Source of the DNA: JABSQH01 sp965230015
GTDB taxonomy: Bacteria; Actinomycetota; Acidimicrobiia; Acidimicrobiales; Ilumatobacteraceae
NCBI GenBank assembly: GCA_965230015.1
Contig: CBDDKF010000014.1
Coordinates: 186,001-250,000 of the forward strand
Direction of reading: 5' to 3'
DNA: 64,000 nt
Below the pieces are notes generated by a model. The model was not told where the DNA came from, searched no databases, and saw only the letters and a list, made by a program, of their open reading frames with translations. The position numbers and the translations under genes are program-made. Of this stretch, positions 8,855 through 17,314 are shown piece after piece (position 1 is the first letter of the stretch; every line of letters begins with the position of its first letter).

Positions 8855-9003
8855 CAGTCGTACGATCCCCCTGTCCGCACCGGACCGCCATCCGGCCGCC
8901 CACCCGGCAGACCCGTGCATTCGATCTACTCGACAATGTCGCTGCTCAGATGCCAAGGGACAACCCAGAATGGCACCTCCCGGTCGGGTTGAGGCGGGCG
9001 ATA

Positions 9004-9150
9004 TCACTCAGCGATGAAGTCGTATCGCCACTGGTCGACCTCGCCGTCGTCAACCAGCACGTAGAGACCTTCGTCGAGGTCAATCTCGGGCGGCGGCGGA
9101 TAGGTGACGGCGCGACACATCGACGGTCCACCGGTGCACCACAGAAGCAT
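9004..9150 (-). CDS. Small protein, 48 aa
   Basis: A short gene with a clear GGAG ribosome binding site 5 nt before the ATG at 9150. The product starts MLLWCTGGPSMCRAV, has a PPPPEIDLDE run and ends DDGEVDQWRYDFIAE. The acidic, Trp/Tyr-containing C-terminus and codon pattern look like true coding sequence. Function unknown. Confidence 0.6.
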   Translation of the reverse strand: MLLWCTGGPSMCRAVTYPPPPEIDLDEGLYVLVDDGEVDQWRYDFIAE

Positions 9151-9513
9151 CCGCTCTCCAACTTCCACGGCTCAAGGTTCGCGCATCCTGGTGTCCGACG
9201 GAATCCTTGAGGGTCGCGCAGCGATTGGGTCACCCCGCTGACACTGGCCGACTGATGGGCGGCCCGCCGAGGTGTCGCGAAACGGTCGGCGAACCACCTC
9301 TGTGAGATCGACGAGAGAACTCGGCCCGCTCGGAAACGTGCCAAGCGCCGACCGGCTGCCACCCGCTCGATAGCGGCACCGATGCGCTCGGCAACCTGGA
9401 CGGAATCAACGACATGCCGACGGTCTCTCGATCTTCGACACCCACGGCGCACTTTCGTTGGGAGTCCGGATGACCGCGTCCTATCGACACGACCGCGCTG
9501 GCAGCATTGGCCA
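9151..9513 (+). other. Intergenic stretch with two repeat copies
   Basis: No convincing gene. A degenerate repeat (9302-9346, right arm CCCGCTCGGAAACGTGC) is followed at once by the well-conserved copy at 9362-9413. The remainder is leader for the gene at 9514. Confidence 0.5.
9362..9413 (+). repeat. Array repeat, copy 6 (consensus-like)
   Basis: CGCTCGATAGCGGCAC, CGATGCGCTCGGCAACCTG and GACGGAATCAACG in order. CCGA/TCGG forms a small central hairpin. Confidence 0.8.
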
Positions 9514-10230
9514 ATGCTGTGGCACCAAGCCGTTGCGTCTGTCCACTTCGAGTTCTTCGAGGTGACGAACCCCATCCCCACGTACCGGTGGGGCGGCGGA
9601 TTCGCCGCCGGACCGTCTGGGACTCGCGAGGTCTGGCACATCGATGTCATCTGTCAGATCGACGACAGCGAAATCACTGTCGGTACCCATGACGCCTCAC
9701 TCGCTGACCACGTCACAGAACAACAACTGGTCCAGTGGCAGCTGGAGCAGCAAGCAGCACAGCTCTGCGGCGAGTGGGCTATTGAACCTCCCGCTGCCCA
9801 GCGCACCTCCGACGGGATCGATGTTCGGATCCGTAGCGACGATCGCGTCGTCGACGTTGACGGTGACGACGTGTTGTTCACCGGGTTCAACGTGGCTGAC
9901 GGTGCAGCCTGGGCGGGGGTCGGCTCGCTGCCAGACGGTCGAGTCATCGTGACCACAATCCGCGGCCCGGCTCAGATCCACGAACTGGGCGTATGCACCG
10001 ATCACACGATTTCTGATCGACCGCCAATAGACGCCGCACCAGGCATGTGCCGCAACCATTCATGGCCCGAACAGTTGACCGGACGCCAATCGACTCACAG
10101 CGCCGGGACGAGTCTCGCTGACGACGGACACGTCAAGCACTTCGCGTTGTTGAGTTTGTTCAGAGCCGCAGTCCCGCACATCGAGCAGACACCGACCATG
10201 GTCAGGTGGCCGCCACAACCCGATCGATAA
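9514..10230 (+). CDS. Hypothetical protein
   Basis: About 238 residues from MLWHQAVASVHFEFF; the upstream extension overlaps the repeat and is not protein-like. It contains Gln-rich WQLEQQAAQL and a beta-rich middle DGIDVRIRSDDRVVDVDGDDVLFTG. The last 40 residues look less like folded protein. There are no membrane segments and no recognised family. It forms a single-gene unit between repeats at 9362 and 10256. Confidence 0.5.
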   Translation: MLWHQAVASVHFEFFEVTNPIPTYRWGGGFAAGPSGTREVWHIDVICQIDDSEITVGTHDASLADHVTEQQLVQWQLEQQAAQLCGEWAIEPPAAQRTSDGIDVRIRSDDRVVDVDGDDVLFTGFNVADGAAWAGVGSLPDGRVIVTTIRGPAQIHELGVCTDHTISDRPPIDAAPGMCRNHSWPEQLTGRQSTHSAGTSLADDGHVKHFALLSLFRAAVPHIEQTPTMVRWPPQPDR

Positions 10231-10255
10231 TCGCACTCCCCGGCCAGCCGGCAAC

Positions 10256-10308
10256 CCGCTACATCGCGGCACGCTTGGGCGGTGTTGTGCGTGCGGAGCG
10301 CGCGACCG
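10256..10308 (+). repeat. Array repeat, copy 7
   Basis: Left arm CTACATCGCGGCAC, right arm GTGCGGAGCGCGCG. Upstream half ATCGATAATCGCACTCC at 10219-10236; total about 90 bp. Confidence 0.65.
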
Positions 10309-10640
10309 CGGGTCGGGGCCGACCACTGGTGCGGAGCTACGCGTTCCTGTCGGCTTCGTTTCAAGACGTACGCCGAACGGCGAGGTCGATTGTTGACACT
10401 GGCGACGGTGGCCGTAGTGGGACGCCGCGGCCGGGCGAGGACGGAGCATCCGTTGTGTGGAGACGCTCGAACGGCCTCCGGAGTTGTTGGCAGGGCTGCG
10501 TCGACCGACAGTTCAGCGTTCACATGATCTCGGTAGGTGACGGGACGTCGAGACCGGGACATCTGTGTTCTCGATTGAAGGCCACGAGAGAAGCCGGCGA
10601 GATAGGTTCGATCGGGCGTTCACGACGTGGAGGTTTGCGG
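10309..10640 (+). other. Non-coding stretch
   Basis: No gene I can support on either strand; presumably leader and promoter for the GTG-started gene at 10641. Confidence 0.4.
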
Positions 10641-11357
10641 GTGGATCGCGAGGGAACCGGCAGCAAGAGTCCGCATGATTTGGACCCGCGTGACTGGAAC
10701 CCTGACAACTGGGGCTCTGATTGGTGGCGACCGGAGAACTGGGACATTCCGTCGCCGCGACGAGCGCGGCTCCGGGCTGCGGTGCGGATCGCTCTGTTCG
10801 TCGTCGCCTCGGTGTTTATCACGGGCCTGGGTATCGCCGCCTGGGGGGCGCGTGCGAGCGGGCCAGCGAACGCAGAGGCCTGCTTCGTGTCGGGCGACCA
10901 ACTAGAGGACGCGTTTAGGACAGCATTCACGATGGACGAACCCAGCGCCGCGCCACCGGGCCTGTGTCAGTACAGGTCCGATCCCCCGAGCCGCATGCGC
11001 GCGTTGCTCGGATTCGCAGCGCTCGACGATCATCCCGCGGCCACCCCGTTTGGATCGCTGATCGAGTCGTTCGAGACGCCGGGTGACGTACCGCCGGTGT
11101 GTCGGACAGAAACCTACGACCTGATGGACTTCGAGTGGGCGTCCTCCGTTGTCGATGGGACGCTGGCAATGGTCAGCTGCGATGACCGGACGGACTCGTT
11201 CTGGCTTCATGCCGCGTTCGACCGTAGCTACGGCGTGGGCGCGTTCTTGTTCGTCGACACCGGGATTGCCTATGACAGCACGTGGTCCTACGCACTCACC
11301 CCAAACGAGGTGCTCGACGCGGTCCGAACGCTTGTCTCCTTCGCCTCCCAGAGCTAG
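10641..11357 (+). CDS. Single-pass membrane protein, Trp-rich N-terminus
   Basis: About 238 residues, chosen to start at the GTG at 10641 because GGAGG lies 7 nt upstream. The cytoplasmic N-terminus has a tryptophan/asparagine-rich tract (DWNPDNWGSDWWRPENW), then one membrane segment at about residues 47-68. The extracytoplasmic domain has cysteines in CFVSG, LCQYRS, VCRTE and VSCDD, suggesting disulfides. I know no family for it. Confidence 0.65.
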   Translation: MDREGTGSKSPHDLDPRDWNPDNWGSDWWRPENWDIPSPRRARLRAAVRIALFVVASVFITGLGIAAWGARASGPANAEACFVSGDQLEDAFRTAFTMDEPSAAPPGLCQYRSDPPSRMRALLGFAALDDHPAATPFGSLIESFETPGDVPPVCRTETYDLMDFEWASSVVDGTLAMVSCDDRTDSFWLHAAFDRSYGVGAFLFVDTGIAYDSTWSYALTPNEVLDAVRTLVSFASQS

Positions 11358-11715
11358 TAGCCCCACCAAGCTCCGGGACCGGCTCGCGCGCGAGCACTTG
11401 ATGACTTCCATCCAATCGCTTGTGCGTGGCATGGCGGCAACGCAACCGCTGATCTAGCGCCGCTCTGTTCGGAGGGCACGTTCTAGATGCGCCAAGCCGC
11501 CCGGAAACGTTCGCTATCACGGTGTTGTTCTGGCGCCGCGTATCGGCACGACCAGCTCGGGTCGACCTGTTCGAAAATGCGCGTCGAGCGAGATGGCTGA
11601 GATACGAGCGGTCCGGCGCGATCGGCCGTGGCGACTATGGGCACGGCGTCTCCTCGACCGCTGATTGCAGGACTATGTTCGGGGCCGTGGTGAGCGGACC
11701 GTCGGGACGGACCTC
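11358..11715 (+). other. Intergenic stretch with repeat copies
   Basis: Contains a partial right arm (CCGCCCGGAAACGTTCGC, about 11498-11515) and the full repeat at 11536-11589, followed by GATACGAGCGGTCC and GCGCGATCGGCCGTG. The last two motifs recur after the copy at 29259. Confidence 0.5.
11536..11589 (+). repeat. Array repeat, copy 8
   Basis: Left arm CGCGTATCGGCAC, centre GACCAGCTCGGG, right arm TTCGAAAATGCGCGTCGAG. Confidence 0.8.
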
Positions 11716-12996
11716 GTGAGCGCGCGCACGGTGATAGGGGCCGTCCTGGCGGCGTGTTCTGTGCTGGTTGGGATCGGGGCCGCCGATGCGCGCCGACCAC
11801 GGGACCCGAGTCCAAACGAGTATCGGGTCGAATCCCAGTTGCCTGACGGCTCGTTCCTCATCGGCAACGCGACGTCGATCGGTTCGAAGGGATTCGTCTC
11901 GATCTACGGCGATGAGTTCGGTGGGACCTCGACGGTGAACTCGACGTTTGACAACACCATCATGCCGAACGCGTTCATCGTTGATCCCAGTCATGACGGC
12001 ACCTTTGGGGTGACATACGGTTCGGACAGTTTCCGTTACCTCGTGTTGGACTCGGTCGCGCACCTCGCGGAGAACCCGTACACCACGATCCTCAAGTCGC
12101 CGGAGCGAATCGCGGACACCCGAGCCGGAGGCCGTCTCACCGTCGCACCTGGCGGCACCACGGTGGTGCGTGTCGATCCGCAGCGTGCCGGCCAGATGGC
12201 GATCATCAACCTCACGGTTGACGGCAATCAAGGTCGCGGTTGGTTGGCCACCTATCCGTGTGCGGAGGGCTACCAAGGCACGGCGGCATTGAACGCGCTC
12301 GGCTCGGGTGGTGCTCAAGCGATCATGAACGTCGTCAAGATCGACGCGAACGGTGACATCTGCGTTCGTTCGCAACGAGCTGCGACTGGTGTGATCGTCG
12401 ATCTGCTCGGGTTCTTCGACACGAACGCCGAACCCACCGAGCGCAGAGTCGACACGCGAATCGGGCTCGGAGGCGGTCGGCTCGCCGGTGGGCAGGAGCA
12501 TCGCATCGTCGTCGGGGAACCGAACACGGTCTTTATGGGCACGATCGCGGTGACAAACACGCAGCAGGCCGGTTGGATCGCCGTGTACACCGACGCCGGC
12601 GGCTACAACGGCACATCGACGCTGAATCGGCAGAACGGCCTGACCCGAGCGAACCTCATCATCGTTCGGACGGATGCGACGGGCGCCATTCACGTGATGA
12701 CGTCTGGTGGGTTCCCGCCCGGTCTCGACGACGTGGACATCGTGATCGACGGGACGATCGTCGACGAACTCGCGCCGTTCCTCACGATGGCGAGCGAGCG
12801 TATTCTCGACACACGGTTCGAGGCGCCGAACATCCGTGATTGTGGCCACCCCGACCTCGCGGACGAGTGTACTGAAGAAGAACGTTTCGACAAGGTCTGT
12901 GGTCTCCGCTTGGTGCCCTATGACTGGGTTGACCTCAACGAGAACGGGCTCTTCGACCGCGAGGATGAATACCAGTGCCGCTCGTTCTACCTGTAG
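11716..12996 (+). CDS. Secreted DTR-domain protein
   Basis: About 426 residues from the GTG at 11716, which places a canonical signal peptide (SARTVIGAVLAACSVLVGIGAADA) at the N-terminus; an ATG at 11665 is an alternative. The mature protein has two related modules, marked SPERIADTRAGGRL and ERRVDTRIGLGG and followed by ERILDTRFEAP, the 'R-x-x-DTR' signature of actinobacterial secreted repeat domains. A cysteine-bearing tail includes DLNENGLFDREDEYQC, a possible calcium loop. Likely an extracellular or surface protein of unknown ligand. Confidence 0.75.
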   Translation: MSARTVIGAVLAACSVLVGIGAADARRPRDPSPNEYRVESQLPDGSFLIGNATSIGSKGFVSIYGDEFGGTSTVNSTFDNTIMPNAFIVDPSHDGTFGVTYGSDSFRYLVLDSVAHLAENPYTTILKSPERIADTRAGGRLTVAPGGTTVVRVDPQRAGQMAIINLTVDGNQGRGWLATYPCAEGYQGTAALNALGSGGAQAIMNVVKIDANGDICVRSQRAATGVIVDLLGFFDTNAEPTERRVDTRIGLGGGRLAGGQEHRIVVGEPNTVFMGTIAVTNTQQAGWIAVYTDAGGYNGTSTLNRQNGLTRANLIIVRTDATGAIHVMTSGGFPPGLDDVDIVIDGTIVDELAPFLTMASERILDTRFEAPNIRDCGHPDLADECTEEERFDKVCGLRLVPYDWVDLNENGLFDREDEYQCRSFYL

Positions 12997-13350
12997 CGCG
13001 CCGGGTGTGGACTGACTTCAACGCCCGATCGCGTTCGTTGACGCTCCGCAATAGCGCTAGGCCCAGCACTAGATCAAGGGTTCGATGCCGTCAACGGCGG
13101 AAGCCTTCACCTTCTGGCCTTGGCCAGACGTCGTCACACGAGCTGTAGGTCCTCGGTCCAAGCGGCCGTAACCCGTGACCGGCCTCCACGCATAATGCGC
13201 ACCAATTCAACGGACAAAATCCAGCGCAGTACGGCACTTCGAGCGTGGGTCGACCCGCTCGGAAATGTGCGTGCGGGATCGCCCGCGTACGCGTGGAGCC
13301 TCGGCATGTGAGCCCAAACGGTGCCTGGGGTTGAATGCCGACACACGTAT
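12997..13350 (+). other. Intergenic stretch with one repeat
   Basis: An AT-poor stretch with no gene I can support. It has a weak upstream half near 13023-13060 and the repeat core at 13225-13276. Confidence 0.45.
13225..13276 (+). repeat. Array repeat, copy 9
   Basis: Left arm CGCAGTACGGCAC, centre TTCGAGCGTGGGTCGACC, right arm CGCTCGGAAATGTGCGTG. Confidence 0.8.
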
Positions 13351-13638
13351 TCATGCCTTGTCCTGATCTGAGGGTGGGTCCTCTGTTCCTAGGGCTTTGA
13401 GCTGGCCGACTGGGTCCCAGTGTGGCGGCGGGCTCTCGATGCCTTTGCTGGCCCAGGGGAGTCCATCGTCAACCCAGCGAGTGCGCCAGGAGGCATAGGT
13501 GTGTCCGGCATCTTCGTCTGTCACTCCGAACTGGAAGCCGCACGAAGGGCAAATCTCGTACGAGCCACCGCCGGTTGTACGTGATCGTGGTGGTTCGGTG
13601 AGATTGTTGTAGCCGCAGACGGGACACATGTGCGCCAC
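13351..13638 (-). CDS. CPCC-type zinc-ribbon protein
   Basis: A 95-residue protein with CPVCGYNNL at the N-terminus and YEICPSCGFQFGV about 25 residues later, two CxxC knuckles that should bind one zinc. This fits the cysteine-rich CPCC family, commonly a small accessory or immunity-like gene, followed by a Trp/Pro-rich tail (WRTRWVDDGLPW). It may start at the fourth residue methionine. Role unknown. Confidence 0.8.
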   Translation of the reverse strand: MAHMCPVCGYNNLTEPPRSRTTGGGSYEICPSCGFQFGVTDEDAGHTYASWRTRWVDDGLPWASKGIESPPPHWDPVGQLKALGTEDPPSDQDKA

Positions 13639-13719
13639 GGCGAACAGTGTGGCCGACCAGTTACCGACGCCGCTGCGCCCGCAGTCTCCGTGCCAACAGG
13701 GACTGCAGCGCCGTTGCGG

Positions 13720-14142
13720 CTAGGAACGGAGCGCCGGATCCGATGTTCGACGCATCAGCGTTGAATCGCCAACGTTCGATGTGAAGCCGTGTCGGGCGTA
13801 GAACTCGAAGTGCGCGGGCTGGCAGACGAGCTCAATACTGCGGACCGCTCGCACGTCGGGGAGGTTGAGTACCTCAGCCATGAGTCGATCCCCGAGTCCT
13901 CGGCTACGGGCGCTGGGACGCACGATCACATCGAGCACGACAGCGAGTTGGCTGCGATCAGAGATCGCTCGAGCGAACGCCACGAGTTCTCTCTGCTCGA
14001 GAAGACCAATCGTCGTGCTTCCGGCGATGATGTGCTCGACATCGTCGCGGGTGCGATGGCGGCTCCACCACTCGCCGGCAAACAGATCGAGTACGCCGTC
14101 GACGTGTTCCTGGCCGACGGGAGTGATCACGTCGACATCCAC
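13720..14142 (-). CDS. GNAT-family N-acetyltransferase
   Basis: 140 residues. The acetyl-CoA binding region is VVLDVIVRPSARSRGLGDRLMAEV (motif A, R-x-x-G-x-G variant), followed by beta-6/alpha-4 ELVCQPAHFEFYARHGF, where the Tyr-Ala-Arg-His-Gly-Phe step is typical. Length is normal for single-domain GNATs. Substrate unknown. One of six GNAT genes in the window. Confidence 0.85.
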   Translation of the reverse strand: MDVDVITPVGQEHVDGVLDLFAGEWWSRHRTRDDVEHIIAGSTTIGLLEQRELVAFARAISDRSQLAVVLDVIVRPSARSRGLGDRLMAEVLNLPDVRAVRSIELVCQPAHFEFYARHGFTSNVGDSTLMRRTSDPALRS

Positions 14143-14277
14143 TCCCTGAGTCTCTCAGCTCGACGCACGGCGCGACTCGACCGAGGTACTTCTATGCGCG
14201 ACCAGTAGGCAGGACATGGCAGCGCATGCCAGCTAGCACCCGTCCGATAGCGGCACACGTCGACCCACGACGTGCCC

Positions 14278-14331
14278 ACGTGATAGCGGCACCATTGCGC
14301 TCGGCAAGGTGCTCGGAATTCGCGGCCGGCG
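14278..14331 (+). repeat. Array repeat, copy 10
   Basis: Left arm CGTGATAGCGGCAC, centre CATTGCGCTCGGC, right arm GTGCTCGGAATTCGCGG. Upstream half CCCGTCCGATAGCGGCAC at 14239-14256; total about 95 bp. Confidence 0.8.
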
Positions 14332-14354
14332 GTCACATCACCGGCCGTTCGAGT

Positions 14355-14879
14355 TCACGGACGTTGCGACGCAATCAGGCGTCGTGCGTCGGCGCTCCAC
14401 CGCGAGCCGTACGCGACCTGGAGTGCTGGCAGTCGCCAGTCGACGCCGGTCACGACGCCTCGGCATCGTTCCGCACCGCAGCGGCATGGCATCGACCACT
14501 CGGGCAGCGTCGAGAAGGTCGCATAGTCGACCGTGATCTCCTCGCCGCCCGAGAGCCGTCGACGAGTTGCAAGTGAGTACCCACCAGCGAGCCACACCGT
14601 CGGATCGCACGAGTGGTTGCCGAATCGTGCGATCGAGTCGTCGAGCACGAGGTGCCTGTCGGCGCTCAGCCCGAGGGTGTCGACGTAGCCGCCGCTCGCC
14701 TCGGTCTCAGCGAACAGTTGCCGCAGTCCGGCATCGGTGACGATGGACCCGCCGAAGCGAACAACCACGTCGCCGACGTCGAAAGCAGTTGTCGTGAACA
14801 GGCCGTCGCCGTCAATCGGTGATTCCGCGACAGCGAGATGCGGACTGACCCACGACGACGTTGGCGGCCGATCCGTCAT
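14355..14879 (-). CDS. SET-domain protein (putative lysine methyltransferase)
   Basis: About 174 residues from MTDRPPTSSW. The N-SET part has ESPIDGDGLFTTTAF. The SET core has RFGNHSCDPTVWL (the NHSCxPN-like SAM/lysine site), then GGEEITVDYATF, and the post-SET CRCGAERCRG with three cysteines for zinc. All hallmark residues appear in order, so catalytic activity is plausible. A free-standing bacterial SET gene is unusual; such genes are often acquired from eukaryotes or passed between bacteria. Target protein unknown. Confidence 0.85.
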   Translation of the reverse strand: MTDRPPTSSWVSPHLAVAESPIDGDGLFTTTAFDVGDVVVRFGGSIVTDAGLRQLFAETEASGGYVDTLGLSADRHLVLDDSIARFGNHSCDPTVWLAGGYSLATRRRLSGGEEITVDYATFSTLPEWSMPCRCGAERCRGVVTGVDWRLPALQVAYGSRWSADARRLIASQRP

Positions 14880-14913
14880 CGGCACATTCTCGCAACACGC
14901 TCGCGGCCGGTCG

Positions 14914-15056
14914 CACACCGTCCGGCCCTGTGCGAAGCGCCCGGAAACGTTCGCTCAAGCCAGCGCACCGCACCCGCACGCGATCGGCACTTCCAGCGTG
15001 TCGTCACTCGCTCGGAAAGCGCGCGGACGATGGCGGCACCAATGCGCGTGGTTGGG
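14914..15056 (+). repeat. Tandem array repeats with no gene between
   Basis: Three repeat pieces in a row: a right-arm piece (CGCCCGGAAACGTTCGCTC, to 14955), a full copy (14977-15028; CGCGATCGGCACTTCC to CTCGGAAAGCGCGCG) and a partial one (GGCGGCACCAATGCGC, 15033-15048). They look like sites left adjacent after loss of the intervening genes. Confidence 0.65.
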
Positions 15057-15121
15057 CTCGCTCGCTGCTGCCGGCTAGCGATCGAGTCTGAGGTCCGTTG
15101 GCGGCGAGCGCTGCCGAGCGG

Positions 15122-16195
15122 TTACGGCTGCTCTGGTCGGACTCCGGGGAGTTCGGTTTCCCACGTGTCTTGGTCCACGGTTTGGAGGCGTTCGGCCATC
15201 TTGGTCAACTCGCCGAGAGTCGCATCGTTGCTGCTGACGATGACGACTCGATTGGGGGTCGCCTGCCAGGCCACCCCGATCGAGGCGGGCCACGCGTCGC
15301 GTTCTGGAGTCTGCAAGAACCAAGCGTCAGTGCCGTTAAGGCGTGTGGGCTCAACTCGGTCTGCTCGAACCGCGGTCACAAGGGGTGTCGACAGCGAGGC
15401 AGTCTCGACGGTGATGGTCGTGTCGGTGGCATCGGTGATCAGGTAGCCCGCCGAGTAGCCGGATCCGCCAGTTTCGACGACACCGACCATGCGTTCGAAG
15501 CGTTCTTGGAGGTCGATGTCGTGGGTTCCGTCGGAGGTGGTTTCAACGGACGCGAGGAAGTCGATGAGCGACCCGACATCGTCGGTTGCGCTGATCCTGA
15601 GCCATCGGTCGCCTCGTTGCTGGACAACGTCGGTCCATAGTTCGGTACGTGCGTAGACCGTGCCAGCTGACGTTTGGATGGTGTCCCAATCACCGCGCTC
15701 TACCGGCGAACCGCTCGTTGAAACCACGACGCGCAGCGTGTGAAACCCGTTGCCGTCGGGGACCCCCACCACAGTCATGTGGTGGGGCGGTCCGGCTGTC
15801 TCGTCCGGTTGCGCCTCGGTCACCCAGCCGTCGGAGAACTGGAGGTCGTCTCGCTGCTCAGGCAACACCAGCAGCGGCCCTGATGGATCGATGGCTGACG
15901 CTGAGGGAGCAGACTCGGGTTCGGTCGTGCGTGACGTCGCCGCAACGAGCCCAGCGACCCCCACCACAAGGACCGCCGCGGCAGCCGCAAGCAGCCATCG
16001 CATGCGAGGTCGACCCGACCGATTCAACAGCGCGTTGTCGAATCGGTTTGCCGGATCCTCAACCGAACTCAGGTGCTTCGCGTCGCCGGGACCCCGCCTC
16101 GAGGTCAGGGTGTCTTCCTCGAGTCGTGGCATCACTGCGCTCAGTGCAGCGCGCACGCGCTCGCCAGGGTCATGTTCAAGTTGCTCAAGAGTCAT
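15122..16195 (-). CDS. Single-pass membrane partner of ECF sigma (pair 1)
   Basis: 357 residues from MTLEQLEHDPGERVR; its ATG overlaps the sigma-factor stop by 4 nt. There is a cytoplasmic N-terminus of about 75 residues, one membrane segment (WLLAAAAAVLVVGVAGLVAA) and an extracytoplasmic domain of about 260 residues without recognised motifs. The position and topology match anti-sigma or sigma-regulatory membrane proteins, but a classical zinc-binding anti-sigma motif (HxxxCxxC) is absent. Its sensing role is inferred from context. Confidence 0.7.
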   Translation of the reverse strand: MTLEQLEHDPGERVRAALSAVMPRLEEDTLTSRRGPGDAKHLSSVEDPANRFDNALLNRSGRPRMRWLLAAAAAVLVVGVAGLVAATSRTTEPESAPSASAIDPSGPLLVLPEQRDDLQFSDGWVTEAQPDETAGPPHHMTVVGVPDGNGFHTLRVVVSTSGSPVERGDWDTIQTSAGTVYARTELWTDVVQQRGDRWLRISATDDVGSLIDFLASVETTSDGTHDIDLQERFERMVGVVETGGSGYSAGYLITDATDTTITVETASLSTPLVTAVRADRVEPTRLNGTDAWFLQTPERDAWPASIGVAWQATPNRVVIVSSNDATLGELTKMAERLQTVDQDTWETELPGVRPEQP

Positions 16196-16704
16196 TGCAG
16201 CTTCTCCTTCAGCGCTGAGAGCGCGCGATGCAACGTCGACTTCACCGTGCCAACCGGCATGCTGAGCGTCGACGCGATCTGCTCGTAGGACTGGTCTTCG
16301 TAGAACCGGAGCACGACCACTGCGCGCTGACGGGCAGACAGCTGTTCGAGCACACCCCACACGTCGTCGACCTCCGGGTTCATTGCTGGTTCGATCGGAT
16401 GGACCGGCAGCCGCCGTGCTCGCTCTCGGCGACGCACGAACGTGATGGCCAAGTTGATCACCGACCGCCGCAGGTAGCCCGCGGGATTCTCGATGTTCGA
16501 GCCGCTCTCAAGAAACCGGGCGAACGCTTCCTGCACGATCTCGTCGGCGACCGAACGATCGAACGTCACCGCAGCCGCAAGGCCACACATCCGCCCCCGC
16601 TGCACGGCGAACAGCAGCTCGAGATCGCCACCATCGTGTGATCGCGTCGCGCCCACACGCTGCTCGCGCACCTCCACAACGTTGTCGGGAACATCTGCCA
16701 TCAC
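16192..16704 (-). CDS. ECF sigma factor (pair 1)
   Basis: 170 residues. Region 2 spans VADEIVQEAFARFLE and PAGYLRRSVINLAITFVRRR; region 4 is LSARQRAVVVLRFYEDQSYEQIASTLSMPVGTVKSTLHRALSALK. This is the SigE-like small ECF type. It is co-transcribed with the membrane partner at 15122 through an ATGA overlap. The methionine at 16701 is an equally good start. Confidence 0.88.
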   Translation of the reverse strand: MMADVPDNVVEVREQRVGATRSHDGGDLELLFAVQRGRMCGLAAAVTFDRSVADEIVQEAFARFLESGSNIENPAGYLRRSVINLAITFVRRRERARRLPVHPIEPAMNPEVDDVWGVLEQLSARQRAVVVLRFYEDQSYEQIASTLSMPVGTVKSTLHRALSALKEKLQ

Positions 16705-17314
16705 CTAGACCTGACGAACAAGACCCTCAGAACGTTCCCTCGACTCGCGCAATCCGACACCACTACACGACAGGCGATCCTCACGGCACCAGCAGGCGTC
16801 CACGCGGATCCCTATCACGCCGCCGGTCGCCTTATCGGCGAGCCCAGGCATCGGTGCCGTCAATTGTGACGGTCTGGTCGTGGAACGCTGCCGGAACCCC
16901 GCACACAACGCGCGCATCCAGATCCGACCGACACCGCTCCACTACGGTACGACTGCGCTCGCCACATGGCGAGTAGCTCGCGACCTCCCGCTCGATAACG
17001 CGCGAGTGCGGGCGACCCCTCAACCCACGCATCGCGGCACGTTCAGCGTGCACCGACGCACTCGGAATTGCGCGTCGAGTCTGTCGGTGGCGATGGGTGC
17101 GCATCACCGTGATGGCGCGTGCCGGGCACAGGATGGGTCGGAACCGTCGGGTTGCCGCGGATGCGAGGGCGACGGTTGGGGCCGGACTCGTTCGGCGGCG
17201 AGGTGGATGGCCGGGTCTAGGCGGCGCGTATGTAGTGAGTGCGGAGACGTCGGGTTCGGCTCCACGAATCGCTCCTGGCGCAGTGTTGACAGTGACGTTG
17301 ACGAGTCGGGTTGA
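16705..17314 (+). other. Long non-coding stretch with one repeat
   Basis: 610 bp without a gene I can support. It contains the sigma promoter region, the repeat at 17026-17079 with its upstream half at 16986-17010, and about 230 bp of GC-rich sequence whose short open frames on both strands are not convincing. Confidence 0.5.
17026..17079 (+). repeat. Array repeat, copy 12 (ends pair with upstream half)
   Basis: Left arm CGCATCGCGGCAC, central hairpin GCACG/CGTGC, right arm CTCGGAATTGCGCGTCGAG. The upstream half CTCGATAACGCGC (16991-17003) pairs with GCGCGTCGAG (17070-17079) except for a 3-nt bulge, making the whole 94 bp a folded unit. Confidence 0.8.

Noticed and set aside
10060..10449. 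Minus-strand frames opposite the genes at 9514 and 10641
   Set aside because: Arg/Pro/Ser-rich shadow frames typical of antisense reading in high-GC DNA.
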